DNA of 49,218 nucleotides from NCBI GenBank assembly GCA_005884455.1, contig VBCH01000006.1, forward strand, positions 1 through 49,218, written 5' to 3'. The notes under the pieces are model-generated. The model did no database searches, was not told the origin of the DNA, and saw nothing but the letters and a program-made list of their open reading frames with translations. Positions 38,306 through 46,558 of this stretch are shown here, piece by piece. The stretch's first letter is position 1; the number at the start of each line of letters is the position of its first letter. Both the position numbers and the translations under genes were made by a program. The stretch is from Betaproteobacteria bacterium (lineage in GTDB: Bacteria; Pseudomonadota; Gammaproteobacteria; Burkholderiales; SG8-39).

Positions 38306-39306
38306 AGATGGGTGCCGACGCGATCTGGATCACCGAGGCCGAAGTCGTTCAGCTGATGGATCTCAGGGACGCGATCGCCGCTCTCGAGGCCGCGATGCGC
38401 GAGGAAGCGCGCGGCGAAGCGCACAACATGACCAAGACCCTGCTGCAATACGGAAAGAACAACCTGCATGCGATCGGCGGAAAGCTCGGGAATCTGGTGG
38501 GCACGAAGACGTGGACCCACACCCAGGGCGGCACCTGCCCGCTTCTGCTGCTGTGGAGCGCAGACGACGGTTCCCTCGTCGCGGTGATCGAGGCGTTCGC
38601 GCTCGGAAACCTGCGCACCGGGGGCATCTCGGGAGTGGCCGCCGACTGGATGGCGAGGCGGGATGCGAAGGTTATGGCGATCGCCGGGACGGGCAAACAA
38701 GCGCTCGCTCAAGTCGGCACTATGCTGGCGGTGCGGCCGATCGAACGGCTGCGGATTTACAGCCCGCGCGAAGACTCGCGCCAGGCGTTCGCCGCAAGAG
38801 CGCGCGAGGAGTTCGGTATCGAAGCCGAAGTCTCCGCTTCGGTGAGCGACGCATGCAAAGGAGCACAGATCGTGACGCTGGTGACGCGGGCGGCGCAGCC
38901 TTTTCTCACAGCAGCAATGCTCGACAAAGGCGCCCACCTGAACGCCGTGGGCGCGATCGCGCCGGACCGGGAGGAATTCGCGCAGGACGTCTTTGCGCGC
39001 GCGACGATGGTGGCCGTGGACAATCTTCCCGGCGTGCAGCAGCTCTCGCGCGAGTTCATGACTCGATACGCATCCGCCGGGTGGGACAAGGTGATGTCGC
39101 TCTCCGCCCTTATCGCCTCCGGCCGCAGGCGCTCGGGCACGGACGACGTATCGCTCTTCAAGGCGATGGGCATGGGCATTTCCGATCTCGCTCTCGGCGC
39201 GGAATTGCTGAAGCGGGCGAGAGAGCGCGGCGCGGGCCGCGCAATCCCCCAGCCGGGGAAGATGAAACCGCGGCTCGCGGGGGCGGGAGCCAGAAACCCC
39301 GTCTAG
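38302..39306 (+). CDS. Ornithine cyclodeaminase / mu-crystallin family oxidoreductase
   Basis: A 334-residue NAD(P)-dependent enzyme of the OCD/mu-crystallin family. The Rossmann motif is at about 125-140 (VMAIAGTGKQALAQ), and the preceding active-site half contains KTWTHTQGG and LRTGGISGVAADWMA. Members act as ornithine cyclodeaminases, ketimine reductases or amino-acid dehydrogenases. In an aromatic operon it might reduce an imine or handle an amino-substituted compound, but the substrate cannot be read from sequence. ATG 38302 overlaps the previous stop; a longer reading of 21 codons is discounted. Confidence 0.82.
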   Translation: MKMGADAIWITEAEVVQLMDLRDAIAALEAAMREEARGEAHNMTKTLLQYGKNNLHAIGGKLGNLVGTKTWTHTQGGTCPLLLLWSADDGSLVAVIEAFALGNLRTGGISGVAADWMARRDAKVMAIAGTGKQALAQVGTMLAVRPIERLRIYSPREDSRQAFAARAREEFGIEAEVSASVSDACKGAQIVTLVTRAAQPFLTAAMLDKGAHLNAVGAIAPDREEFAQDVFARATMVAVDNLPGVQQLSREFMTRYASAGWDKVMSLSALIASGRRRSGTDDVSLFKAMGMGISDLALGAELLKRARERGAGRAIPQPGKMKPRLAGAGARNPV

Positions 39307-39341
39307 GGAGTACGATTCTCTTCCTCGGCCGCGGAGGTCTT

Positions 39342-40472
39342 ATGAACGAGTTCAAGAAGGATTTTGAAGACATGCAGGGTCGCTTCTCCGACCGCTCCGG
39401 TCAGCGCGCGCGGGACGAGAACCTGTATTGGACGCCTATCGTCGTCACCCAGCGCGAGATCGATGCCGAAATCGAGCGCCTGGCGAGCCTGCCCGTGCCT
39501 GCGAACGGCCGGCGCGAGTCGCTGATCGTGCATCCGCTCGCCGCGGCCAATGCGCCCGGTTTCGCGCCCGGGATCCAGGTCAAGCTATCCGTGCTCAAGC
39601 CGGGCGAGAAGAGCGCGGCGTTCCGGCATAACGCCACGGAGGTCAATTTCTGCATCCGCGGTTCCGGCCATACGCTGGTTGCGGGGAAGCGCATCGCCTT
39701 CGCGCAATACGACGTCTGGAACCATCCCTCCTACGCAGCCTACCGTCACGTCAACGACGGCAAGGAGCTTCAGGTCCGCCTCAGCTATTCGAACGCGCCC
39801 CTTCTTCAGCACATGCAGGTCTATCTTCCCGAGGACGTGCCCTCCGCGGAGCTGCATCCGGTGGAGGACGCAGAAGACAAAGCGCGCTCCGGCGATCCGC
39901 GCCGCAAGAGTCCCTACGGGATGATCCGCATCGGCGCGGACGGCGGCATGCTGATGCCGTACGAGATTCTCATCAATCCGGATGTGGTGGTGTCGAGGCC
40001 TCTGCACTTTCCCTGGAAGGAAGTGAAGCGCGAGCTCGACAAGCTCGAGGCTCTCGGGAAAGAGTACGCCGGGCGCAGGCTCTATATGATGTACAACCCC
40101 GTCACCGGCCGCACCAACGGCATCACGCCGAACTTTTTCGCCACCATGACGATTCGCCCGCCAAAAATCGTCGACCGGCCGCACCGCCACGTTTCCGCCG
40201 CGATCAACTATTATTTCCATGGCAAGGGGTATTCGACGGTCGCGGGTAATCGCTACGAATGGGCTGCGGGGGACTTGATGCTCTCCGCCCCGGGATGGGC
40301 GGTGCACAACCACGCTGCCTACGGCGATTACGTATACGAGCTCACGGTACAGGACCAACCGCTCAATATCTTCATGGAGTCGCTGCTCTGGCAGGAGAAC
40401 CTGAAGAAGCCCGCGGCGCTCCTCGGGAGCGAGCCGGGCTTCGAGACGAACCGCGGCAAGGCGGCGGCGTAG
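39342..40472 (+). CDS. Bicupin ring-cleavage dioxygenase-like protein (gentisate 1,2-dioxygenase-like)
   Basis: A 376-residue two-cupin protein with the general layout of gentisate/1-hydroxy-2-naphthoate/salicylate dioxygenases. The N-terminal cupin (about 80-145) has only scattered His (His96, His128, His136). The C-terminal cupin (about 265-345), introduced by the typical YNPVTG segment, carries His281, His283 and His322/His324, so the best metal site is in the second cupin. In characterised gentisate dioxygenases the iron site is usually in the first. The start ATG has a GCGGAGG ribosome-binding site. It is the last plus-strand gene of the oxygenase cluster and converges on a Bug receptor gene. 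Ring cleavage is the likely role; the substrate is unknown. Confidence 0.8.
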   Translation: MNEFKKDFEDMQGRFSDRSGQRARDENLYWTPIVVTQREIDAEIERLASLPVPANGRRESLIVHPLAAANAPGFAPGIQVKLSVLKPGEKSAAFRHNATEVNFCIRGSGHTLVAGKRIAFAQYDVWNHPSYAAYRHVNDGKELQVRLSYSNAPLLQHMQVYLPEDVPSAELHPVEDAEDKARSGDPRRKSPYGMIRIGADGGMLMPYEILINPDVVVSRPLHFPWKEVKRELDKLEALGKEYAGRRLYMMYNPVTGRTNGITPNFFATMTIRPPKIVDRPHRHVSAAINYYFHGKGYSTVAGNRYEWAAGDLMLSAPGWAVHNHAAYGDYVYELTVQDQPLNIFMESLLWQENLKKPAALLGSEPGFETNRGKAAA

Positions 40473-40501
40473 TCTTCGCCCGGAGCAAAGCCGGAGCGGG
40501 C

Positions 40502-41485
40502 TCACTCCGGTTTGATCTGCGCCTCGCGGGCGACCTTCGTGTACTTCGCGAGGTCGCTTTTCATCGCTTCGAGCAGCTGCTCGGGCGTGGTTCCGACCGC
40601 TTCGAGACCGACCGTATTCATTCTTTCCTTGACGATCTGCGGGTCCCGCACGACGCGGTTGATCTCGCCGTTCAGGCGATCGATGATGGGCCGCGGCGTT
40701 CCGGCGGGCGCCATGACCCCGAGCCAGACGTCGACGGTGTAGCCGGGCAGCGGACCCGCTTCGGCGATCGTCGGTACCTCGGGCAGAATCGCCGTGCGCG
40801 AGGAGCCCGCCATCGCGATCGGGCGCAGCTTTCCCGATTTGAAATGAGGCAGCAGCGAATTGACGGCTGCGATCGTGAAATCGATCTCCCCGGACAGGAG
40901 CGCTGGGATGATGCCGGCGGAGCCCTTGTAGGGAACGTGCACGACGTTGATTCCGGTCATCGAGCGCAGCAGCTCGACGGCGAAGTGATGCGGCGACCCG
41001 ATGCCGGCGGTTCCGTACGTCAGTGGACGCGGCGATGCTTTCGCGTACGCGATGAATTCCTTCAGCGAATGCACTGACATGCTCGAGTTCACGGTCAGCC
41101 CGAACGGAATCGTCGCGGCGAGCGAAACCGGCTCGAAGTCCTTGATCGGGTCATACGGAAGCTTGGCGCCGATGCCTGCGGCCATGACGTGCGAGGACTC
41201 GGACATCAGTATGGTGTAGCCGTCCGCGGGCTGCTTCGCGACGAACTCGCGCGCGATGTTGCCTCCTGCGCCGGGCTTGTTCTCGACCACGAGGGGATGA
41301 CCCAGCACAGGCTGCAGGCGCTCCGCCAGGAGGCGGGAAAGGTAGTCAGGCGAGCCGCCCGGAGGTAAGGGCACGACGAACTTGATCGGCCGGCTCGGCC
41401 AGGCCCCCTGCGATCGAGCCTCGCCAAGAGGCAACGCAATCACCGCGCTCAGCGCCAACGCAGTCCAGGTTCGCAACTTGAGCAT
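40502..41485 (-). CDS. Bug/TctC-type tripartite tricarboxylate transporter receptor protein
   Basis: A 327-residue periplasmic solute receptor with a signal peptide (residues 1-26). The family signatures are WPSRPIKFVVPLPPGGSPD, LVVENKPGAGGNIA, INVVHVPYKGSAGIIPALLSGEIDF and LPEVPTIAEAG. Bug proteins bind small carboxylates for TctAB membrane partners, which are not in this window, so it is an orphan receptor. The start is supported by a GGAGGGGAA ribosome-binding site. The ThDP enzyme gene ends 17 bases upstream. It may supply the substrate for the neighbouring enzymes; this is inference. Confidence 0.93.
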   Translation of the reverse strand: MLKLRTWTALALSAVIALPLGEARSQGAWPSRPIKFVVPLPPGGSPDYLSRLLAERLQPVLGHPLVVENKPGAGGNIAREFVAKQPADGYTILMSESSHVMAAGIGAKLPYDPIKDFEPVSLAATIPFGLTVNSSMSVHSLKEFIAYAKASPRPLTYGTAGIGSPHHFAVELLRSMTGINVVHVPYKGSAGIIPALLSGEIDFTIAAVNSLLPHFKSGKLRPIAMAGSSRTAILPEVPTIAEAGPLPGYTVDVWLGVMAPAGTPRPIIDRLNGEINRVVRDPQIVKERMNTVGLEAVGTTPEQLLEAMKSDLAKYTKVAREAQIKPE

Positions 41486-41502
41486 TTCCCCTCCGTTCGC
41501 GC

Positions 41503-43287
41503 TCAACGCTTCTGGCTCGCGCCCGAGCCGCCCATGTTGGTGTCGTATCCCGGCGCGACGCGTACGTCGACGACGCACACGGCGCCGTTGCGCGCGGACT
41601 GGATTCCTTTCTCGATCGCCGGTTTCAGCTCCGACGCCTTCGCGACCGGGCCGATGCCTTCGGCGCCTTGCGCTCGTGCCATCATCGCGATGTCGATGTC
41701 CGGTCCGCTGATGCGCTGGCCGATCCAGCGGTTCTCCACCGGACGAGAGCGTTCCTTCGCCACTCGTTCCTGGTGCAGCTCGTCGTTGAAGAAGGAACGG
41801 TTGTTGGCGACGAGGATGAGGCAGGGAATGCCGTAATGCGCCGCGGTCCAGAGCGCGGTCGCGCCCATCAGGAAGTCGCCGTCGCCCATGATGGCGACGG
41901 GAAGCCGGCCGCTGTCCTTCAGCGCCAGCGCCGCGCCCACGGTGATGCCGGGCCCCGCGCCGACTCCGCCGCCGCCCTCCGAACCGATGTAATCGAGCGG
42001 ATGACGGAAATGACGGTAAGCGCCGTTCCAGCCTAGCGGCAGCCGCGTGATGCAGACGTCCACGTCCTTTGTCGCGGCATTCAATGCATCGGCGAGCGTG
42101 CGGATCGAAACGACCTCGGCGGCGGCGTCCGGCAAGGGCGCGGGTTTCGCCGCGACCGCCCCGGGACGCGGCTTCACGGCATCGAGCAGCAACGGCACTG
42201 CGATATCCGGCTCGCACATCATGTAGACATCGATCGCCGCCAGGCCCTGGTAGTCCATGCTCCAGCCGCGGTGGATGTGCGCGTCGGGCGAGATCTGGAT
42301 CACTTTCGCGCCCACCGGGTCCGCGCCCCAGGCCGCTTTCAGCGCGCCCGCGAGATCGACCCAATCGAGGGACAGCACCACATCGGCCTCGCGCAGCAGC
42401 TTCGCCGCATCGGGCGAAAGGAAGGTCGCCGGCGGTGCGGCGTGCAGCGGGTGATCGGTGGGAAACGCCGCGCCGACCTTGATGTCGGTGAAGGCGCGCG
42501 CGTGGAGCTTCTCGGCGAGCGCGACGCGCTGCTTCCAGCACGATTCGCTTCTGGAGACGCGTCCGGCGAGGATCACCGGGTGCTTCGCACCCGAGAGAAG
42601 CTTCGCCGCCGCGTCGACGAGGTGCTCGGCCGGCAGCACCGGGTCGGGCGCGCGATAGCGCTTGGCATCGGGAAGCGGCGGAAGCGCGCCGATCTTCGCC
42701 TCCTGCAAGCCGGCGTCGAGATTGATGTACGTCGGACCGCGCGGCGCCGTATTGGCGATCTGAGCGGCGCGCAGGATCGCCTCGTAAGCCGCCGGCACCG
42801 ACGCCGGCTGGTTGTCCCACTTGGTGTAGTCGCGCACCAGCGCCGCCTGGTCGGAAGCGGTGTGGATCCAGTCGATCCAGGGACGGCGCTTCGCAGCGTC
42901 CCAGGGGCCGGTCGCGCCGAGAACGAGCATCGGCATGCGGTCGCACCAGGCATTGAAGATCGCCATGCTCGCGTGCATGAGCCCCACGTTGGAGTGCACT
43001 ACTGCGCCCATCATCCGGTCGGAGGCCTTGGCGTAGCCCTGCGCGATCGCCACCGCCGACTCTTCGTGCAGGCACAGCAGCATCTGCGGCCGCGTGTTGC
43101 CGAGATAGTTCACGATGCTGTCGTGCAGGCCGCGGTAGCTCGCTCCCGGATTCAGCGCGAGGAAGGGAATGTCGAGCGTGCGCAGCACCGCTGCGATCGC
43201 GTCGCTCCCCCAGATTTCCTTTTGCTCGGGACCCGCGACCGGCGCTTCGGCGCGAACGGTCGGCGAAAGGTTTTCCTTGGCGTTCAT
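41503..43287 (-). CDS. Thiamine diphosphate-dependent enzyme (acetolactate synthase/benzoylformate decarboxylase superfamily)
   Basis: A 594-residue enzyme with the PYR, central and PP domains of the superfamily. The catalytic glutamate is expected at Glu75 (LCLHEESAVAIAQGYA). The ThDP/Mg motif begins Gly468-Asp469-Gly470 (MGDGDFLMGATAL) and ends about 28 residues later at VANNRSFF. It lacks features that would mark it as the biosynthetic acetolactate synthase, and no small subunit is nearby. A 2-oxoacid decarboxylase or related C-C lyase acting on an aromatic or organic acid is plausible. The Bug receptor gene follows after 17 bases. Confidence 0.85.
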   Translation of the reverse strand: MNAKENLSPTVRAEAPVAGPEQKEIWGSDAIAAVLRTLDIPFLALNPGASYRGLHDSIVNYLGNTRPQMLLCLHEESAVAIAQGYAKASDRMMGAVVHSNVGLMHASMAIFNAWCDRMPMLVLGATGPWDAAKRRPWIDWIHTASDQAALVRDYTKWDNQPASVPAAYEAILRAAQIANTAPRGPTYINLDAGLQEAKIGALPPLPDAKRYRAPDPVLPAEHLVDAAAKLLSGAKHPVILAGRVSRSESCWKQRVALAEKLHARAFTDIKVGAAFPTDHPLHAAPPATFLSPDAAKLLREADVVLSLDWVDLAGALKAAWGADPVGAKVIQISPDAHIHRGWSMDYQGLAAIDVYMMCEPDIAVPLLLDAVKPRPGAVAAKPAPLPDAAAEVVSIRTLADALNAATKDVDVCITRLPLGWNGAYRHFRHPLDYIGSEGGGGVGAGPGITVGAALALKDSGRLPVAIMGDGDFLMGATALWTAAHYGIPCLILVANNRSFFNDELHQERVAKERSRPVENRWIGQRISGPDIDIAMMARAQGAEGIGPVAKASELKPAIEKGIQSARNGAVCVVDVRVAPGYDTNMGGSGASQKR

Positions 43288-43378
43288 GGGCGTTCCTGTG
43301 ATCCGGTAACTAGACTTAGTGGAAACCGATCATAGCCCGCCCCTTGTTGCTCGCGCAATTGAGGGCTTGCGCGCGCGA

Positions 43379-44449
43379 TCAGCTGCGCGGCACGGCGAGC
43401 GTTCCGACGGCGGCGAAGAGCGCTTCGACCGATTCGCGCGAAAGATTGCGCGTGATGAACACGATGCGCGAGCGCCGCTCCTCGCCCGCCCAGGCTTCGA
43501 GCGTGACCGGCGGGTGGAATACGTGCTGTGCCCCCTGCACGAGGACGGGCCCGCGTTCGCCCGCGACGTTGACGAGGCCTTTCACGCGCAGCAGATCGGA
43601 ACCGCGCAGCGAGGTCAGCACCTGCACTGCGGCCGAGAATGTGTCCCAGGTGAAGGGTTTTTCGAACCACAGGCAGAACGAGCGGATCGAGGCGTCGTGC
43701 GCCCCGGCACGCACGCGCTCGCCGAGATAGGCGCCTTCGGCGCGCGCCTCGCCCGAGGGCGCGAGCCAGCGCTCGAGGTCTTGGGGCGTCGCGCGCGTGC
43801 TTCTCAGCCCGACATCGCGCAGGAAGGCGACGTCCAGCTCGCCGTTTACCGCTACGGTGCGCGCGGCGTAGGGGTTCATCCTCGCCAGTCTCGCTTCGAG
43901 GGCCGCAACCGCGCCTGGTGCGGCGATGTCGCTCTTGGTAATGACGATGCGGTCGGCGACCGCCGCCTGCTTCGCCGCTTCGGGCATGTCGTCGAGGTTC
44001 TTCAGGCCGTTCACCGCGTCGACCAGCGTCACCACGCAGTCCAGCCGGTACTGCGCGCCGAGCATCGCGTCGGTCTGCAGCGTGTGCAGCACCGGCACCG
44101 GGTCGGCGAGGCCTGTGGTCTCGACAAAGACGCGGTCGAAGTCGATCACTGCGCCCGCCCGGCGCTTGATGAAGAGCTCGCGCAAGGTCTCCTGCAGGTC
44201 GGTGCGCACCGTGCAGCACAGGCAGCCGTTGGAGAGCAGCGTCATGCTCTCGGAGGACGAGGCGAGGAGCTCGTGGTCGATGCCGACCTCGCCGAACTCG
44301 TTGATGATGACCGCCGCCCGGTTCATCCCGGGATCGCGCAGCAGGCGCTTGAGGAGCGTGGTCTTTCCGCTGCCGAGAAATCCGGTGATCAGGCTGACCG
44401 GGAGCTTTCCCGCCAGCGAATCGCGCGTAGTCGCCGGGCTGGTGATCAA
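43379..44449 (-). CDS. CobW/COG0523-family GTPase metallochaperone
   Basis: A 356-residue G3E GTPase. Walker A is at residues 23-32 (GFLGSGKTTLLK) and the metal-binding motif Cys76-Leu-Cys78-Cys79 is in SNGCLCCTVRTDL. The NKxD-like element reads VITKSD, and a C-terminal CobW_C domain follows. Such proteins deliver Zn or other metals to target enzymes. The start is TTG 44447-44449, overlapping the LVIVD gene stop by 3 to 4 bases; no in-frame ATG is close, and the long upstream in-frame extension has no family match. Tight coupling suggests the beta-propeller upstream, or an enzyme of this cluster, as metal client; this is inference. Confidence 0.88.
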   Translation of the reverse strand: MITSPATTRDSLAGKLPVSLITGFLGSGKTTLLKRLLRDPGMNRAAVIINEFGEVGIDHELLASSSESMTLLSNGCLCCTVRTDLQETLRELFIKRRAGAVIDFDRVFVETTGLADPVPVLHTLQTDAMLGAQYRLDCVVTLVDAVNGLKNLDDMPEAAKQAAVADRIVITKSDIAAPGAVAALEARLARMNPYAARTVAVNGELDVAFLRDVGLRSTRATPQDLERWLAPSGEARAEGAYLGERVRAGAHDASIRSFCLWFEKPFTWDTFSAAVQVLTSLRGSDLLRVKGLVNVAGERGPVLVQGAQHVFHPPVTLEAWAGEERRSRIVFITRNLSRESVEALFAAVGTLAVPRS

Positions 44450-45693
44450 ATGGTCATCTCGAGGACGTACAGTCCGCCGGCGAAGCGATCGACGGTGTAG
44501 ACCAGCCTGCGGTCGTCGACGTACACGTCGTTCAGCTGGATCGACCCCGCGCGCGAGAGCTTGGGCGCTGGGGGCACGAAGTAGGCGATTTCCTGCGGCT
44601 GGTAGGGGTTGGTCACGTCGAAGGCGCGCACGCCACCGCCGAAGAACGTTCCTACGATGATGTCTTCGGATTTCCAGGAGCCCGGCACAGGCAGGTTCTC
44701 GTGGAGGTTGTGGGCGCCGAAGCGGCCGCCGTTTCTCGCGAAGGCCTCGACCGGCGGCATGGGGAAGGTGCTGATCGGCACGGGATTGCTCTCGAGGCGC
44801 GTATCCACCACCCAGACGAGCTTGGGCCAGTCCTTCCCGTCGGGATGGACGCACTCGTCGCTCACGATGAGGAGCTCGCGCCCGAAAAGCGGCAGCACCG
44901 TATGGGTGAACCCGGTGTAGGGCGGCGAATAGCGCCAGTGCGAGACAAGCTTCGGCCGAGATTTGTCGGCGATGTCGTGGATCACCGCGCCGCCGGAGAT
45001 GTAGCCGACGTAGGCGCGGTCGGGCCGCTGGGGAAAGACGTTGGTGTTGTGCGCGCGAAAGCCCGAATCGAACTTGGGATGGCGCGCAGGCGGAGGCGTG
45101 GAGTCGCCCACGCGCGTTCCCGGCAGCCACCAGCGCCCCACCTCTTCGGGCTTCGCTGGCTTGCGCACGTCGACGATGCGATAGAACTGGTCGTCCGCCG
45201 GGTTCGTAGGCTGGAAGTCAGGCGCGCCCGATGCCATGTGCACGTACTCGCCGTCCACGAACCACACCGCGTGCACCCCGCGCGAATGCTCACCCGAGGC
45301 GTCGAAGTGCGAAATCAGGTTCGGATTTTGCGGCTTGCTGATGTCGAAGAGGTCGAATCCGGCGGGCTTGGTATTCACGGCGCTCGCCTGGTATGCGACC
45401 GCCATGATGTCGCCGACTACGTCGAGCGAGTTGGAGCGCACTTTCGCGTGCGGCAGCTCGGTCTGCACCACCACGCGGGGATTTTTCGGGTCGGTCACGT
45501 CCACTGCCGTGAAATTCTTCGGCGCGGACTCGTGCGCGAGCCACAATATTCTCCGCCCGTCGCGCGCGAGCTGCATGCCCATGCCCTCGCCGATGCCGCC
45601 GAACCCCTGCAGCTCGTGGTGCGAGAGGAGCTTCATGTTGAGCGAGAGCGTCTGGTCGGGTCGGGGTTTCATTCCGGGAAGCGGCTGAGCCAT
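44446..45693 (-). CDS. LVIVD-repeat beta-propeller protein
   Basis: A 415-residue protein of repeated blade units containing V[DF]DVTDPKNP / LFDISKPQNP / IVDVRKPAKP / AFDVTNPYQP, which is the LVIVD repeat. Four blades carry a histidine at an equivalent position: His141 (GVHAVWF), His215 (RAHNTNVF), His264 (FTHTVLPL) and His328 (GAHNLHEN), suggesting a metal site on the propeller axis as in selenium-binding/methanethiol-oxidase-like proteins. No signal peptide is seen. ATG 45693 has only a weak ribosome-binding site. It is coupled to the CobW gene. The enzymatic role is unknown. Confidence 0.85.
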   Translation of the reverse strand: MAQPLPGMKPRPDQTLSLNMKLLSHHELQGFGGIGEGMGMQLARDGRRILWLAHESAPKNFTAVDVTDPKNPRVVVQTELPHAKVRSNSLDVVGDIMAVAYQASAVNTKPAGFDLFDISKPQNPNLISHFDASGEHSRGVHAVWFVDGEYVHMASGAPDFQPTNPADDQFYRIVDVRKPAKPEEVGRWWLPGTRVGDSTPPPARHPKFDSGFRAHNTNVFPQRPDRAYVGYISGGAVIHDIADKSRPKLVSHWRYSPPYTGFTHTVLPLFGRELLIVSDECVHPDGKDWPKLVWVVDTRLESNPVPISTFPMPPVEAFARNGGRFGAHNLHENLPVPGSWKSEDIIVGTFFGGGVRAFDVTNPYQPQEIAYFVPPAPKLSRAGSIQLNDVYVDDRRLVYTVDRFAGGLYVLEMTI

Positions 45694-45828
45694 TTTGAGG
45701 TCTTGGTTCGAGGTGAAAGCAGAGGCGTCATGGTACCGCCTGGACGTTCTATCGGGGGAATCCAGTCGCTTGATTGACGCACCCGACCGATACCGGATCT
45801 CGTCCTTAACGAACTTCGCCCCGCGGCG

Positions 45829-46371
45829 TTGACGCACGCGCCCGGAGCGCGCCCGATGGCGTGCGATCCAGACATTGCGATACCACCGGGCGCGCGTCGC
45901 CGCGTTGCTCGCATCATGTCGGGATGCGGCGAGCGAGGCGCGGGAGCGGCGGGCAGGACGGCCAAAGGCGGCGTGTATCACCAGCGTAAGCCGCGCGCGA
46001 GTCCCCTCTATCAATGCGCCGATCGCCACCTCGCGGAACTGCGATCCGAGGGGCGCCTGCAGCGCCTGCTCGAAGAGCACGTCATCGAGCGCTTCCTCAA
46101 ATGCGGCGACCCGCACCACGGGTTCGCGCGCGTGTATTGCCCCGAATGCCGTCACGACTACCTGCTCGCGTTTTCGTGCAAGGCGCGGTATTTCTGCCCG
46201 AGCTGTCACCAGAAGCGCGTGCTCGCCTATGGGGATTGGGTCGAGGAAAACGTTCTTGCGCCCGTACCTCACCGGCAATACGTCTTCACCGTGCTGCGAA
46301 TGCTGCGGCCGATCTTCTCGCGCAAGCGCGGACTGCTCGGGGAGCTGTGCCGTATCGTGGAACGAAATTAA
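45829..46371 (+). pseudogene. IS91-family transposase, N-terminal remnant
   Basis: The likely original start is the GTG at 45973, giving 132 residues; the frame is open back to 45829. It encodes the N-terminal zinc-binding domain of IS91-type transposases: FLKCGDPHHGFARVYC, then CPECRHDY, FSCKARYFCPSCHQKR. The reading continues to LLGELCRIVERN and stops. The whole Y2 rolling-circle transposase catalytic part (about 250 or more residues) is missing. The stop appears to come from truncation, because the bases after it have no similarity to the family. This marks a transposition or deletion scar. Confidence 0.8.
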
Positions 46372-46558
46372 CATAAGACCGGTTGTGGATCACCCAGGAC
46401 AGTTCAAGCCTCGGATTGCAGCGCGCCAGCGAGCCGCCCCAGCTTCAGCGGCGAATTGAATCTCCTATCTTTCACTGCGGAAGGATCAATGCCGAGAGCG
46501 TCATACCGGATCGTCAAGAGTTGAACGGATCGATCCAGCCGCTACACCTAACAGACCC

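Noticed and set aside
38511-39341. In-frame extension of the cupin gene by 277 codons upstream
   Set aside because: It overlaps the OCD-family gene in another frame, has Arg-rich low-complexity translation and no match; the ATG at 39342 has its own ribosome-binding site.
41486-43075. In-frame extension of the first Bug gene (530 codons)
   Set aside because: It runs through the ThDP enzyme gene in another frame; the signal peptide and ribosome-binding site fix the start at 41485.
42271-44500. Long plus-strand ORFs (354 and 393 codons) opposite the ThDP and CobW genes
   Set aside because: Antisense shadows with no recognisable domain and Arg/His-biased composition.
44450-45130. In-frame extension of the CobW gene
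   Set aside because: It overlaps the LVIVD gene with Arg-rich nonsense; the family N-terminus lies just after the TTG at 44449.
45694-46374. N-terminal extension of the LVIVD gene across the IS91 remnant
   Set aside because: The opposite strand carries a clear zinc-binding transposase domain; the propeller repeats start only after the ATG at 45693.
46383-46391. DnaA-box-like TGTGGATCA near the IS91 remnant
   Set aside because: Isolated, with mismatches, and far from the origin genes; expected by chance.
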